Below, in pieces: positions 31,752 through 40,836 of a stretch of 64,000 nucleotides of DNA. Position numbers and translations under genes: made by a program. Below the pieces are notes generated by a model, which saw only the letters and a list, made by a program, of their open reading frames with translations, was not told the origin of the DNA and did no database searches. The stretch is taken from the NCBI GenBank assembly GCA_963814915.1, contig CAWFEI010000008.1, positions 1 through 64,000 on the forward strand. The letters run 5' to 3'. This stretch comes from VRUE01 sp963814915. GTDB lineage: Bacteria; Actinomycetota; Thermoleophilia; Solirubrobacterales; 70-9. Position 1 is the first letter of the stretch. The number at the start of each line of letters is the position of its first letter.

Positions 31752-33428
31752 GTGACTATGAGTGCGATGGAGAGAGAGCCGAGCACGCGGGCGGAATTTG
31801 ATTTCGACTGGATCGTCGTCGGGTCCGGCTTCGGCGGCAGCGTCTCGGCGCTGCGCCTTGCCGAAAAGGGCCACGACGTCGCGGTGCTCGAGTGCGGCAA
31901 GCGGTTCGGCGACGACGACTTCCCGAGCTCGACCTGGGACAGCCGGCGCTACTTCTGGGCGCCGCGGATCGGGATGAAGGGGATCTTCCGGCTGAGCCTG
32001 TTCCGCGACGTCACCGTGGTCAGCGGCTGCGGCGTCGGCGGCGGCAGCCTCGGCTACGCGAACACGCTCTACGTCCCCCCCGCCCAGTTCTTCGAGGACG
32101 CGCAGTGGGCCGACCTCGACGACTGGCAGGCCCGCCTGATGCCGCACTACGAAACCGCGCAGCGGATGCTCGGCGTCACCGTGCACGATCGCGACGACCC
32201 GGCCGACCAGCTTCTCCGCGAGCTCGGCGAGGAGCTCGGCGTCGGCGACACCTACAGCAAGACCCCGGTCGGCGTCTACCTCGACAACCCCGGCCAGACC
32301 GTAGCCGACCCCTACTTCGAAGGCGCGGGGCCGGAGCGCACTGGCTGCCTGCAGTGCGGCCGCTGCATGGTCGGCTGCCCGCACGGGGCGAAGAACACCC
32401 TGGTCAAGAACTACCTCTGGCTGGCCGAGCAGCGCGGCGTCGAGGTGCAGGCGGAGCGCACCGTGACCGACATCCGGCCGCTCGGCGCCGCCGACGGCAG
32501 TGACGGCTACGCGGTGACCAGCGAGCGCTCGGGGGTCCTCCGCGGGCGCCGCAGGCGCACGCTGAAGGCGCGCGGCGTGATCGTCGCCGCCGGGGCGCTG
32601 GGCACCAACAAGCTGCTGCAGCGCTGCCGGCTCGGCGGCTCGCTGCCGAAGATCTCGCCGCGGCTCGGCGAGCTGGTGCGGACCAACAGCGAGAGCCTCC
32701 TCTCCGTGCGCGTGCCGGCCGACTACCCCGAGGACCTGAGTCGCCGCGTCGCGATCACCTCGAGCATCTACCCCGACCCGCACACCCACATCGAGACCGT
32801 CACCTACGGCAGGGCGGGCGACTCGATGAGCACGCTGAACACGCTGCTGGTCGGCGACGGGACGCGGGTCACGCGGCCGCTGAAGCTGCTCGGCCAGATC
32901 CTCCGCCACCCGGTCAGGTTCGCCGAGGTGCTGTGGCCGTTCGGCACTTCGCACCGCACGATCATCCTGCTCGTCATGCAGACGCTCGACAACGCGATCG
33001 CGCTGCGGCCGCGGCTGAAGCGCAACGGCGAGGTGAAGCTGCAAACCGAACAGGACCCCGAGCGGCCCAACCCGACCTTCATCCCGGTCGCCAACAAGGC
33101 CGCCGAATGGTTCGCCGAGCGCACCGGCGGGATCGCCCAGAGCTCGATCATGGAGGCAACCTTCAACGTGCCGACGACCGCCCACATCCTCGGCGGCGCG
33201 GCGATCGGCCACAGCCCCGAGGACGGCGTCGTCGACGCCCGCCAGCGCGTCTTCGGCTACGAGAACCTGATGGTCTGCGACGGCGCGGCGATCCCGGCCA
33301 ACGTCGGCGTCAACCCGAGCCTGACGATCACCGCGCTGGCCGAGAACGCGATCGCCCAGGTCCCGGCCAAGGAAGGCGCCGAGCCGCGCGACCTGCCGAA
33401 GGCCGCGCAGCCGGCACCGGTCGCCTGA
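31752..33428 (+). CDS. GMC-family flavoprotein oxidoreductase (cholesterol oxidase-like, ChoD type)
   Basis: A 558-residue FAD enzyme. GSGFGGSVSALRLAEKG near residue 24 binds FAD, GCGVGGGSLGYANTL follows, and the C-terminal GVNPSLTITALAENA is the family ending. In the middle, GCLQCGRCMVGCPHGAKNTL contains four cysteines, which is typical of the mycobacterial ChoD-like subgroup. The second FAD-binding tract is INVSN-like but degenerate. ChoD-like proteins are assumed to oxidise sterols or other alcohols; here the substrate is unknown. The adjacent rubredoxin gene could take electrons. Confidence 0.86.
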   Translation: MTMSAMEREPSTRAEFDFDWIVVGSGFGGSVSALRLAEKGHDVAVLECGKRFGDDDFPSSTWDSRRYFWAPRIGMKGIFRLSLFRDVTVVSGCGVGGGSLGYANTLYVPPAQFFEDAQWADLDDWQARLMPHYETAQRMLGVTVHDRDDPADQLLRELGEELGVGDTYSKTPVGVYLDNPGQTVADPYFEGAGPERTGCLQCGRCMVGCPHGAKNTLVKNYLWLAEQRGVEVQAERTVTDIRPLGAADGSDGYAVTSERSGVLRGRRRRTLKARGVIVAAGALGTNKLLQRCRLGGSLPKISPRLGELVRTNSESLLSVRVPADYPEDLSRRVAITSSIYPDPHTHIETVTYGRAGDSMSTLNTLLVGDGTRVTRPLKLLGQILRHPVRFAEVLWPFGTSHRTIILLVMQTLDNAIALRPRLKRNGEVKLQTEQDPERPNPTFIPVANKAAEWFAERTGGIAQSSIMEATFNVPTTAHILGGAAIGHSPEDGVVDARQRVFGYENLMVCDGAAIPANVGVNPSLTITALAENAIAQVPAKEGAEPRDLPKAAQPAPVA

Positions 33429-33431
33429 GCC

Positions 33432-34037
<606 letters not shown>

Positions 34038-34174
34038 CTTTGAAGCTCCTTGTTCGTTTTGGAAGTCCTATCGGAGCCTAGCTGCTTGCTAGCTTGTCTT
34101 CGGAGTGGCTGCACGGCCTGCGTCGAAGGCTCGAGGGCGGCATCGGTTCGGGGAGCCGGCCCTGCATTTGAGCG

Positions 34175-34933
34175 ATGGATTCGGAGCTGCAAAAAGACGA
34201 GGAGCTGTGGCGGCGATTCACTCGCGATCGCGACCCTGCGATCCGCGAGCAGCTGGTCCGTCGCAACATGCCCTTCGCCAAGCGCCTGGCCCTGCGCTAC
34301 CGCGGCGCCAGCGAGTCCTTCGACGATCTGCTCCAGGTCGCCAACCTGGGCTTGCTCAACGCGATCGACCGCTTCGACCCCGGGCGCGGCATCCCCTTCA
34401 CCGCGTTCGCGTCGCCGACCATCCTCGGCGAGCTCAAACGCCACTTCCGCGATCGCGTCTGGACGGTGCGGGTGCCGCGCGGCCTGCACGACCGCATGGC
34501 CGAAGTCGACAAAGCGGTCACCGAGCTGACCAAGAAACTGCAACGCTCGCCCTCGGTGGGCGAGATCGCCGAACGGCTCGGCGTCGAGCAGACCGACGTG
34601 CTCGAGGTGATGGAGGCCAACCACAACCGCAGGCCGCTCTCGCTCGACCGGCCGGCCGGGTCCGACGACGGCGACGACTCCTCACCGACCGAGTGGGTCG
34701 GTGAGGAGGACGACTCTTTCGAGCTCGTCGAGGGACGGCTCGCGCTCGACTCGGCGCTGCCCTTCCTCGACGAGCGCGAGCGCCTGGTCCTGCGCCTGCG
34801 CTTCGCCGAGGACATGACGCAGTCGCAGATCGCCGAGCGCATCGGCAACTCTCAGATGCACGTCTCGCGGATCCTGCGGCGGGCCTTGGCGCGAATCAGG
34901 GACCAGATCAAAGAGCAGCGGCAAAGCGAATGA
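34175..34933 (+). CDS. Sigma-70 family factor of the SigB/SigF general-stress group
   Basis: 252 residues with region 2 (RRNMPFAKRLALRYRGASES, FDDLLQVANLGLLNAIDRFD and FTAFASPTILGELKRHFRDR), region 3 and region 4 (LDERERLVLRLRFAEDMTQS, QIAERIGNSQMHVSRILRRA). The order lacks region 1.1 and matches SigB/SigF/WhiG-type factors controlled by partner switching. Its 3' end overlaps the RsbW-like gene on the other strand by 26 bases. Confidence 0.9.
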   Translation: MDSELQKDEELWRRFTRDRDPAIREQLVRRNMPFAKRLALRYRGASESFDDLLQVANLGLLNAIDRFDPGRGIPFTAFASPTILGELKRHFRDRVWTVRVPRGLHDRMAEVDKAVTELTKKLQRSPSVGEIAERLGVEQTDVLEVMEANHNRRPLSLDRPAGSDDGDDSSPTEWVGEEDDSFELVEGRLALDSALPFLDERERLVLRLRFAEDMTQSQIAERIGNSQMHVSRILRRALARIRDQIKEQRQSE

Positions 34934-35798
34934 CGAGGTACTCGCCGTCTCCCGACCCCTCGACGGCGAGCCCGTCCGCCAGCTTCTCCAGCGAGCCGCC
35001 GACATCCGGCAGCTCGAGGTCCTCGCGGATCTGAGTCGCAGCCCCTGAGTCCATCGGGCCGAGGCGGAGCTCGATGCCGCCGCCGCCCTCGTCGAGGCCG
35101 AGCTTGACCCTGCCGTCGGCGAAGCGTCGCGGCGCCGCGCTGGCGATCGCATCGGTGACGAGCACGGCATCGGAGACGCGATCGACCGGGAGATCGCGGC
35201 GGGCGGCGAGCGCGCCGACCACACGGGCGAGGACCGGGCCGAGCAGCTCCGAGCGGTCGATCGTCATCTCGGTGCGCTCCTGCGGGACAGGCTTCATCTC
35301 GACCGGGTCGCTGCCGTTGGCGCCACCGCCCTCAAGCGGCACCCGCATCGTGATCTCGGTTCCCTGGTCGAGGCCGCCGGAGATTGAGAAGCTGCCGGAG
35401 AGCGCCGCGATCAGGGAAAGGCCCAGCCGCAGGCTGTCGCGATCGGTCGAGGCCTGCGGCCTGATCCCGACGCCCTCGTCGCGCACGATCACGGTGAGGC
35501 CGTCCTCGTCGGGCATGGCCTCGACGCTCAGCGGGCCCGGCCTGCCCTGGTAGGCGTGGACGACGACGTTCATGCAGGCCTCGGTGACGACGGTCTTGAG
35601 ATCGGCCAGGCCCGGTTCGTCCATCCCGATCTCCTCCGCCAGGCCGGCGAGGGCGTGGCGGACGACAGCGACGTTCTCCGGTTTTGCGGGCAACACCAAC
35701 TGAAGCCCCCTGGGCCTGTCTTGGATCGCCGAAGTGTGTGAGCTGAACCCCATCTTGCCGCCGAGCGAAGCGTCCCCCGCGGTAACGAGCATAGTCAT
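34908..35798 (-). CDS. RsbW-like anti-sigma kinase with two HATPase-like modules
   Basis: 296 residues. The first module is a normal GHKL ATP-binding domain: LVVLPAKPENVAVV-like start, LADLKTVVTEACMNVVVHAY (N box), RDEGVGIRP (G1) and SLRLGLSLIAALSGSFSISG with GTEITMRVPL. The second half (IDRSELLGPVLARVVGALAA, VSDAVLVTDAIASAAP, VKLGLDEGGGGIELRLG) repeats the fold with no obvious ATP motifs. It should bind the sigma factor or phosphorylate the STAS protein. ATG 35798 is the working start; ATG 35753 is possible. It is divergent from the STAS gene with 96 bases between the starts. Confidence 0.83.
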   Translation of the reverse strand: MTMLVTAGDASLGGKMGFSSHTSAIQDRPRGLQLVLPAKPENVAVVRHALAGLAEEIGMDEPGLADLKTVVTEACMNVVVHAYQGRPGPLSVEAMPDEDGLTVIVRDEGVGIRPQASTDRDSLRLGLSLIAALSGSFSISGGLDQGTEITMRVPLEGGGANGSDPVEMKPVPQERTEMTIDRSELLGPVLARVVGALAARRDLPVDRVSDAVLVTDAIASAAPRRFADGRVKLGLDEGGGGIELRLGPMDSGAATQIREDLELPDVGGSLEKLADGLAVEGSGDGEYLVIRFAAAL

Positions 35799-35894
35799 CG
35801 GGCTTTCAAGTCCCACCGCTACCCCGGCCGTTCCGGGCACAAACCACTCCCGCGGCGATGGGGCGGAATCGCAGGCCTGATGTAGGATCGGACC

Positions 35895-36263
35895 GTGAGC
35901 CCAGTTCCCTTCGCAGTGGATAGCCAGGAGCTCGGCGATGGCATCCGTGCCTTCACCGTTCACGGCGAGTTGGACATGAGCACGGCCCCCGACTTGGAGG
36001 GCAAGCTCGATGAGGCGCTGGCCGGTTCCGGCACGTCGATCGTGCTCGACCTCGGCGAGTGTGAGTTCATCGACTCGACCGGGATCGCCCTAATCGTGCG
36101 CGCCTGGCAACGGCTGGATGGCAACGGCGATGCCGGCCACGGCCGGCTCGTGCTCTGTTGCGTAAATCATCAGGTGCGGCGGCTACTGAAGATAACCGGG
36201 GTCGAAGGCTCGATCCCGATGCACGAGCGGCGCGACGACGCGCTGGCCGATCTGCGCGGCTGA
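35895..36263 (+). CDS. STAS-domain anti-anti-sigma factor
   Basis: A 122-residue STAS domain. LDLGECEFIDSTGIALIVRA holds the serine that RsbW-type kinases phosphorylate (DSTG). The N-terminal VHGELDMSTAPDLEG is typical. It would free the sigma factor by binding the kinase when unphosphorylated. GTG start 35895, divergent from the kinase gene. Confidence 0.9.
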   Translation: MSPVPFAVDSQELGDGIRAFTVHGELDMSTAPDLEGKLDEALAGSGTSIVLDLGECEFIDSTGIALIVRAWQRLDGNGDAGHGRLVLCCVNHQVRRLLKITGVEGSIPMHERRDDALADLRG

Positions 36264-36315
36264 CCGCGCCGAGAATCACGCGCATGAAGACAGCCTGATT
36301 GGGTAGCGGACCGCC

Positions 36316-37209
36316 ATGCCCGCCCCGCGCAGGAGAGTGCCCCGCGAGCTGTTTGAGACGCAAACCCACAGCTGGCACGCCGTTGGCCTCGGCGAGGAGC
36401 TTGAATCGAGCTCCTCGCCGCGCGGGCTCGGCAGCCTGCTGATCGCGCTCGTCGTCATCGCCGGCACGATGGTCATCTACTACCAGCGCCAGGAGTGGCT
36501 GCCGGGCTACGGCGTCTGGGTCAAGGCTGCCACCGCCGGGATCCTGGTGATCGTCGGCTCGGTCGCGGTGCACTGGCTGGTCCGGGCGGTCTCGCCGCGA
36601 CTGTTCCGCAGGCTCGACCCCGCCACCGCGGGCACCTTCGGCTTCCTGATCCGCCTCTTCACGATGTCCGTGGTCGTGATCGTGGCCCTGCGCGTGGCCG
36701 GGATCAAAGCCAGCACGCTCGCCCTCGGCGGCACGATCACAGCGGTCGTCCTGGGCCTCGCCGCACAGCAATCGCTCGGCGGGATCTTTGCCGGAGTCGT
36801 CCTGCAGAGCACCCGGCCCTTCCGGGTCGGCGAACGGGTGCGCCTGGTCGGCGGCTTCCTCGGCGGGCAGCAGGAAGGCACCGTCAGCTCGCTCGGCCTC
36901 TTTTACACGACGCTCGCCCAGGGCGCCGATCGCATCCAGATTCCCAACAGCGTGATGATCAACGTAGCCGTGGTGCCGATGCGCGAGCCGGAACGGATCT
37001 ACCTGCGGGCGCGCTTCGCGGACGATGCCAGCCCGCAGCGGATCGAGCGGCGCCTGCTCGAGACGATCGACACGCCCACCCGCTATCCCCCGTTCGTGGC
37101 CCTCGAGGAGATCGACGAGGACGGCGTCGTGCTGCGGATCAGCGCCACTCCGCTGCGCCCCGGCGACGGCTCGCAGCTGGCCGAGGAAGTGCTCGAAGCG
37201 CTGCGCTAG
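36316..37209 (+). CDS. MscS-family mechanosensitive channel
   Basis: 297 residues. Three membrane segments lie near residues 40-60, 70-95 and 110-135. The pore helix with ALGGTITAVVLGLAAQQSLG and the family motif GIFAGVVLQSTRPFRVGERV follow. A cytoplasmic beta domain (EGTVSSLGLFYTTL, IQIPNSVMINVAVV) comes next. It would open at low osmotic pressure. It is next to the stress-response set, which fits but does not prove co-regulation. Confidence 0.87.
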   Translation: MPAPRRRVPRELFETQTHSWHAVGLGEELESSSSPRGLGSLLIALVVIAGTMVIYYQRQEWLPGYGVWVKAATAGILVIVGSVAVHWLVRAVSPRLFRRLDPATAGTFGFLIRLFTMSVVVIVALRVAGIKASTLALGGTITAVVLGLAAQQSLGGIFAGVVLQSTRPFRVGERVRLVGGFLGGQQEGTVSSLGLFYTTLAQGADRIQIPNSVMINVAVVPMREPERIYLRARFADDASPQRIERRLLETIDTPTRYPPFVALEEIDEDGVVLRISATPLRPGDGSQLAEEVLEALR

Positions 37210-37625
37210 TCGCGGCTCTCCCGCGGCTCGCCGGCGAAGCGGGCGACCGCCTGCTCGGGGTCGGTGAACACCTCGCCGCGGACGAACCGGCCTTCGCGCA
37301 CCCGCCAGATCCAGGCGACCGGGACATCGCGGATGCCCAGCTCGCGACTGCGCGCATAGGCGCGTCCGCGGACCAGCAGCCTGTCGCCGCGAGCCTCGAC
37401 TTCACTCGGGGTTATCTGCAGCTCTTCCCAGGCCTCGGCGACGTCGGCGAGGTAGTCGCGCAGCCCGGCGGAGCCCCTGTAGGCGGCTTCGCGTCCAACA
37501 GCCTCGGCGGTCACGACCGGGAAGAACTCGAGGGCCTCGTCACAGAGCTCGACGATGCAAGCTTCGTCGCGGTGGTTGAAGCAGTCGTAGAGGCGGGCGA
37601 CCAGCGCCAGCTGGGCGTCAGGCAT
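37206..37625 (-). CDS. NTF2/SnoaL-like protein
   Basis: 139 residues. LYDCFNHRDEACIVELCDEA is the first helix, FFPVVTAEAVGREAAYRGSA and RGYARSRELGI-type strands build the sheet, and IWRVREGRFVRGEVFTDPEQ closes it. The start at 37625 overlaps the stop of the upstream phosphatase (37618). Its 3' end overlaps mscS by four bases on the opposite strand. Substrate unknown. Confidence 0.72.
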   Translation of the reverse strand: MPDAQLALVARLYDCFNHRDEACIVELCDEALEFFPVVTAEAVGREAAYRGSAGLRDYLADVAEAWEELQITPSEVEARGDRLLVRGRAYARSRELGIRDVPVAWIWRVREGRFVRGEVFTDPEQAVARFAGEPRESRD

Positions 37626-39065
37626 CGGCGTTGTCCAGGCTGAGCACCACCGGGGCCGGGCGATCGGTCGTCGGAGGCGCGGTTGCTTCGGCGCTGCGAT
37701 CGCCCGAGGCCCGGGCGATCGCCAGCATCGCCACGTCGTCCTCGAAGCGACCCTCGGTGAACGCGTGCAGGGAGCTCTCCAGGCGCTGGACGGTGAGCGC
37801 CGGGTTGCCGGCGCCGGCGACGTGGGCGCGCAGGCGCTCCTCGCCGAAGCGCCCCTCGGATCCCAGCGCATCGGTGATCCCGTCGGTGACGACGACCAGC
37901 TGCTGGCCGGGCTCGACCTCGGCCCGGGCGATCGTCCACTCGGCGTCGTCGAAGGCGCCGAGCACGGGGTCGGTCCCGGAGACCTCGGTGACCTCCCCCC
38001 CGTCGACCAGCAACGGGGGCGGGTGCCCGGCGACCGCGACGCGCACCGGTTCGAAGCGGTCCTCGCTGAGCGTGATCGCCACGAGGCTGCACAGAGCGCG
38101 AGTCGCCGCGGGCAAGCAGGGCCCCGTTGAGCGTGCGGAGGGCAACCAGCGGGTCGTCGGTGAGCACCGCGGCGGTGCGCAGCGTGTAGCGGGCGGCGGC
38201 GGTGATCGAGGCGGCTCGGGCGCCGCGCCCGGTGACGTCGCCGATCACCAGCATCCAGCCGCCCGGAACACGGAAGACGTCGTAGAAATCGCCGCCGACC
38301 TCGTTCTCGGAACCGGCCGGCCGGTACATCGCGGCGACCGACCAGCCGGGGATGTGCGGCAGGGGCGAGGGCAGCAGACCGCGCTGCAGGGTCTCGGCGA
38401 TCTCGGCGCGGGACCGCTCGGCCCGCTCGAGGTCGGCGAAGAGGCCGGCGTTGTCGAGCGCCAGGGCGACTCTGCCGGAGAGGATCCAGGCGAAGCGGGC
38501 GTCCTCGCGCCGGAAGCGACGCCCCGACCATGCGACGGCGATCGTCAGCGCGCCGGTGACTTCGCCGCGAGCCTGCAGGGCCACCGTGATCGCCGAGCGC
38601 ATCCCCAGACCGCGCAGGAACTGGAAGTCCTCCGCGTCGTGCGAAAGGCCGCGCACGTCGGCTTCCGAGATACGCTCGTAGAAGCGCGGCTCGAGCGAGG
38701 AGCCGTCGCCCTCGACCATGCGCGGCGGAGTCGAGGGCATGCGTTCGTTCAGCCCCGCCTCGAACTCCGGGGGCGCGCCCGAAGCGACGCGGACGGCCGC
38801 GCGCCTCGGGACCCGATCCTCGTCGATCACGTCGATCATGCAGAAGTCGCCGAACTCGGGCACGAGGATCGCGCAGATCGCATCGAAGGTCTCGGTCGAG
38901 CGGATCGCCGGCCTCCGAGACAGCGGCGATGTCGGCGAGGATCTGGAAGCGTCGGCGGGCCTTGCGCTCGCGCAGGGCGATGACCGCAAGCAGGGCAAGC
39001 GTCGACACGGCGGCAAAAGCCCCCACGCCTATCGCGATCCAGTCGATTTCCTGGCCTCCGTTCAT
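37618..39065 (-). pseudogene. Membrane-anchored GAF-SpoIIE (PP2C) phosphatase with two apparent +1 frameshifts
   Basis: Three successive frames build one protein of about 480 residues. ATG 39065 opens a helix (IAIGVGAFAAVSTLALLAVI) and linker. Near 38894 the frame changes at an extra C (PLD-ETF DAICAILVPEFGDF is restored if it is removed). A GAF domain and the first half of SpoIIE follow, with AEIAETLQRGLLPSPLPHIP, VGGDFYDVF and VIGDVTGRG. A second shift near 38100 leads to the last part, LCSLVAITLSEDRFEPVRV, DGITDALGSEGRFGEERL and FEDDVAMLAIA. All SpoIIE motifs are intact across the shifts. It would dephosphorylate a STAS protein such as the one at 35895. It is either recently inactivated or affected by base errors. 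Confidence 0.78.
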
Positions 39066-39228
39066 CGTCTCGCGACCCGCAACGACAGTAGCTATCGCCC
39101 TTTGAAATGTCTAACCCCGCTGGAGCGCAAGATCACACACAGCGGCGATTCCAACCCGATCGCGCACGTCCTGCGCGTGGACGAGCGAGCCGGACCGCCG
39201 GTCGTTAGCTACAAGCCTCCGATCCGGC

Positions 39229-40170
39229 TTACCGCGGGCCGAAGTCGACGCTGATGCGCTGCGACTCGTCGCGTGCCTGGGCCTTGGCCAGCGCCCGCAT
39301 CACGCGCTCGTCCTCCTCACGGCCGGCGCCGGACAGGCTGCGCGGCCACAGCCGCCGATCCAAGACGACGTTTAGCTCGGCGCTGATCACGGTCAGCATC
39401 GCGCCGAGATTGATCCAGACGAGCAGGCCGAGGACCAGGGCGAAGGTGCCGTAGGCAGGCGTCGCGTTGCGCACCTCGTGCGAAACGAAGTAGCCGCCGA
39501 CGATCTGCAGCCCCGACCAGCAGACGGCGGCAAGCAGAACGCCGGGCATGAGCTTGGAGAACGACGCCGTGCGCGTGCCGAGCAGCGAGAAGACGGCACC
39601 GAAGACGAGCAGGTTGATCCCGACAGAGATCGCGATTCCGCCGACCGGGCCGAGCAGGCCGACTCCACCGCCGACCAGGCCGGAGGCGACGGTGGAGGCG
39701 AGCGTCAGCGTGCCGAGGACGGCGAGCAGGACGAGCGCCCGCAGGCGCGAGGTGACGAAATCCGGGCGATCGTGAAAGGGGACGGCCCAGACGCGGTCGA
39801 GCGCCGCCTCGGTGGCCAGCACGACGCCGAAGCCGGCCCAAAGCGAGCCGGCGATCCCGATCGCCAGTGCGACGCCGTTGCCTTCCAGCGAACTGACCCC
39901 GATCTGTTCACCGATAACCGGGAACTGGGTCAGCACCGAGTTGACCGCTTCCTCGCGCAGTTGCGGATCCCCGGCCAACACGTAGCCGAGCACGGTCGTC
40001 ATCAGCAACAGCAGCGGGAATAGTGAGAAGAAGGCTCGGAAGGCGATCAGGCCCGCGAGGTTGCCGCCCTGGTCCTCGCCGAACTTCTTTGCCACCGCGG
40101 TCGGCACCGCCAGTGCCGCGTGGCGCTGCTGAATGCGATCGAGGGCCAGCAGGGGCCGCTTGGCGTTCAT
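39229..40170 (-). CDS. YihY/BrkB family membrane protein
   Basis: 313 residues with about six membrane helices. The motif AGLIAFRAFFSLFPLLLLMT near residue 38 and the C-terminal AYGTFALVLGLLVWINLGAM mark the YihY/BrkB family, formerly and wrongly called ribonuclease BN. A short charged tail follows. Function unknown. The 163 bases between it and the phosphatase gene hold no gene I can support. Confidence 0.87.
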   Translation of the reverse strand: MNAKRPLLALDRIQQRHAALAVPTAVAKKFGEDQGGNLAGLIAFRAFFSLFPLLLLMTTVLGYVLAGDPQLREEAVNSVLTQFPVIGEQIGVSSLEGNGVALAIGIAGSLWAGFGVVLATEAALDRVWAVPFHDRPDFVTSRLRALVLLAVLGTLTLASTVASGLVGGGVGLLGPVGGIAISVGINLLVFGAVFSLLGTRTASFSKLMPGVLLAAVCWSGLQIVGGYFVSHEVRNATPAYGTFALVLGLLVWINLGAMLTVISAELNVVLDRRLWPRSLSGAGREEDERVMRALAKAQARDESQRISVDFGPR

Positions 40171-40308
40171 CGTTCCTCCTGTTTCGCGGTTGCGGCGGCT
40201 GGCCCTACACGCTTACCCCGCAACGTGCGGCCTCAATCGCCCGGTTGGCAGCATGACGTCCGGCGACTCTGTTTCATTTGGCGCAAGGTGGGTAGCGAAC
40301 TTGTTCCC

Positions 40309-40836
40309 ATGGAGATGATGGGCAGGCAATTCCTGGCTCAGGGCGGAGTCCATCCGAGAGGTTGGCCGCAGGGTAGGTCGCAGCTGCGGGCGGAGTGCCT
40401 GATCGAGGGCCTCGACCCACAGATCGAGATCTCGCTGCGTTTTCTCCAGGCGGTAGAGCGCCAGGTGCTCGACGCCGAGGGGCAGCCGGTCGACGACATC
40501 GTCGTTGCCGAAAAGCCCTACGTGAGCGAACAGGAGACGATTGAGCGAGAGCTCCACCTCGCGACTCTCCCGAACCGCACGGCAACCGTGAGGACAGCCG
40601 GCAGCAAAGAGGTCGAGTTGATCGAGAAGGGCGCCGTCGCCGGCTCGCTGCGCTGGCACTGGGAGTCCCTGCACTGCACGGTCGAAGCCTGGATCGACGA
40701 TTTGGAGCGGGGTGTGCGCCGGTTGCGGGTCGAGGTCGCCAACAGGTTGGAGTGGGACGGCGGCGGGCTCGAGCGGACCCTGCTGAGGACGCTCCACTCG
40801 CCGCAGATCGAGATGCACGAGTCAAGTCGGCGGTAG
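40309..40836 (+). pseudogene. Conserved hypothetical gene truncated at the IS256 element
   Basis: About 175 residues from ATG 40309. EISLRFLQAVERQVLDAEGQ, VEKELHLATL-like and GVRRLRVEVANRLEWDGG are coherent and resemble actinobacterial proteins that carry a beta domain with V-x-V-x-N-R-T and a RDEALLRSL/STHT ending. Here the frame ends at LLRTLHSPQIEMHESS, two codons inside the left end of the insertion sequence. The 3' end is therefore lost. The start may also be incomplete. The product is unknown. Confidence 0.5.

Noticed and set aside
31563..33212. 549-residue open frame on the minus strand opposite the GMC oxidoreductase
   Set aside because: No protein family motifs, high Arg/Ala/Val/Asp content typical of antisense frames in GC-rich DNA, and the plus strand has a clear enzyme.
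39066..39228. Plus-strand reading KITHSGDSNPIAHVLRVDER in the spacer between the phosphatase and YihY genes
   Set aside because: The stretch is only about 50 residues, is in frame with a shadow of the phosphatase, and has no start or ribosome site of its own.
40213..40818. 201-residue minus-strand frame opposite the truncated hypothetical gene
   Set aside because: The plus-strand frame has better strand/helix periodicity and a recognisable pattern; this one is a repetitive shadow.
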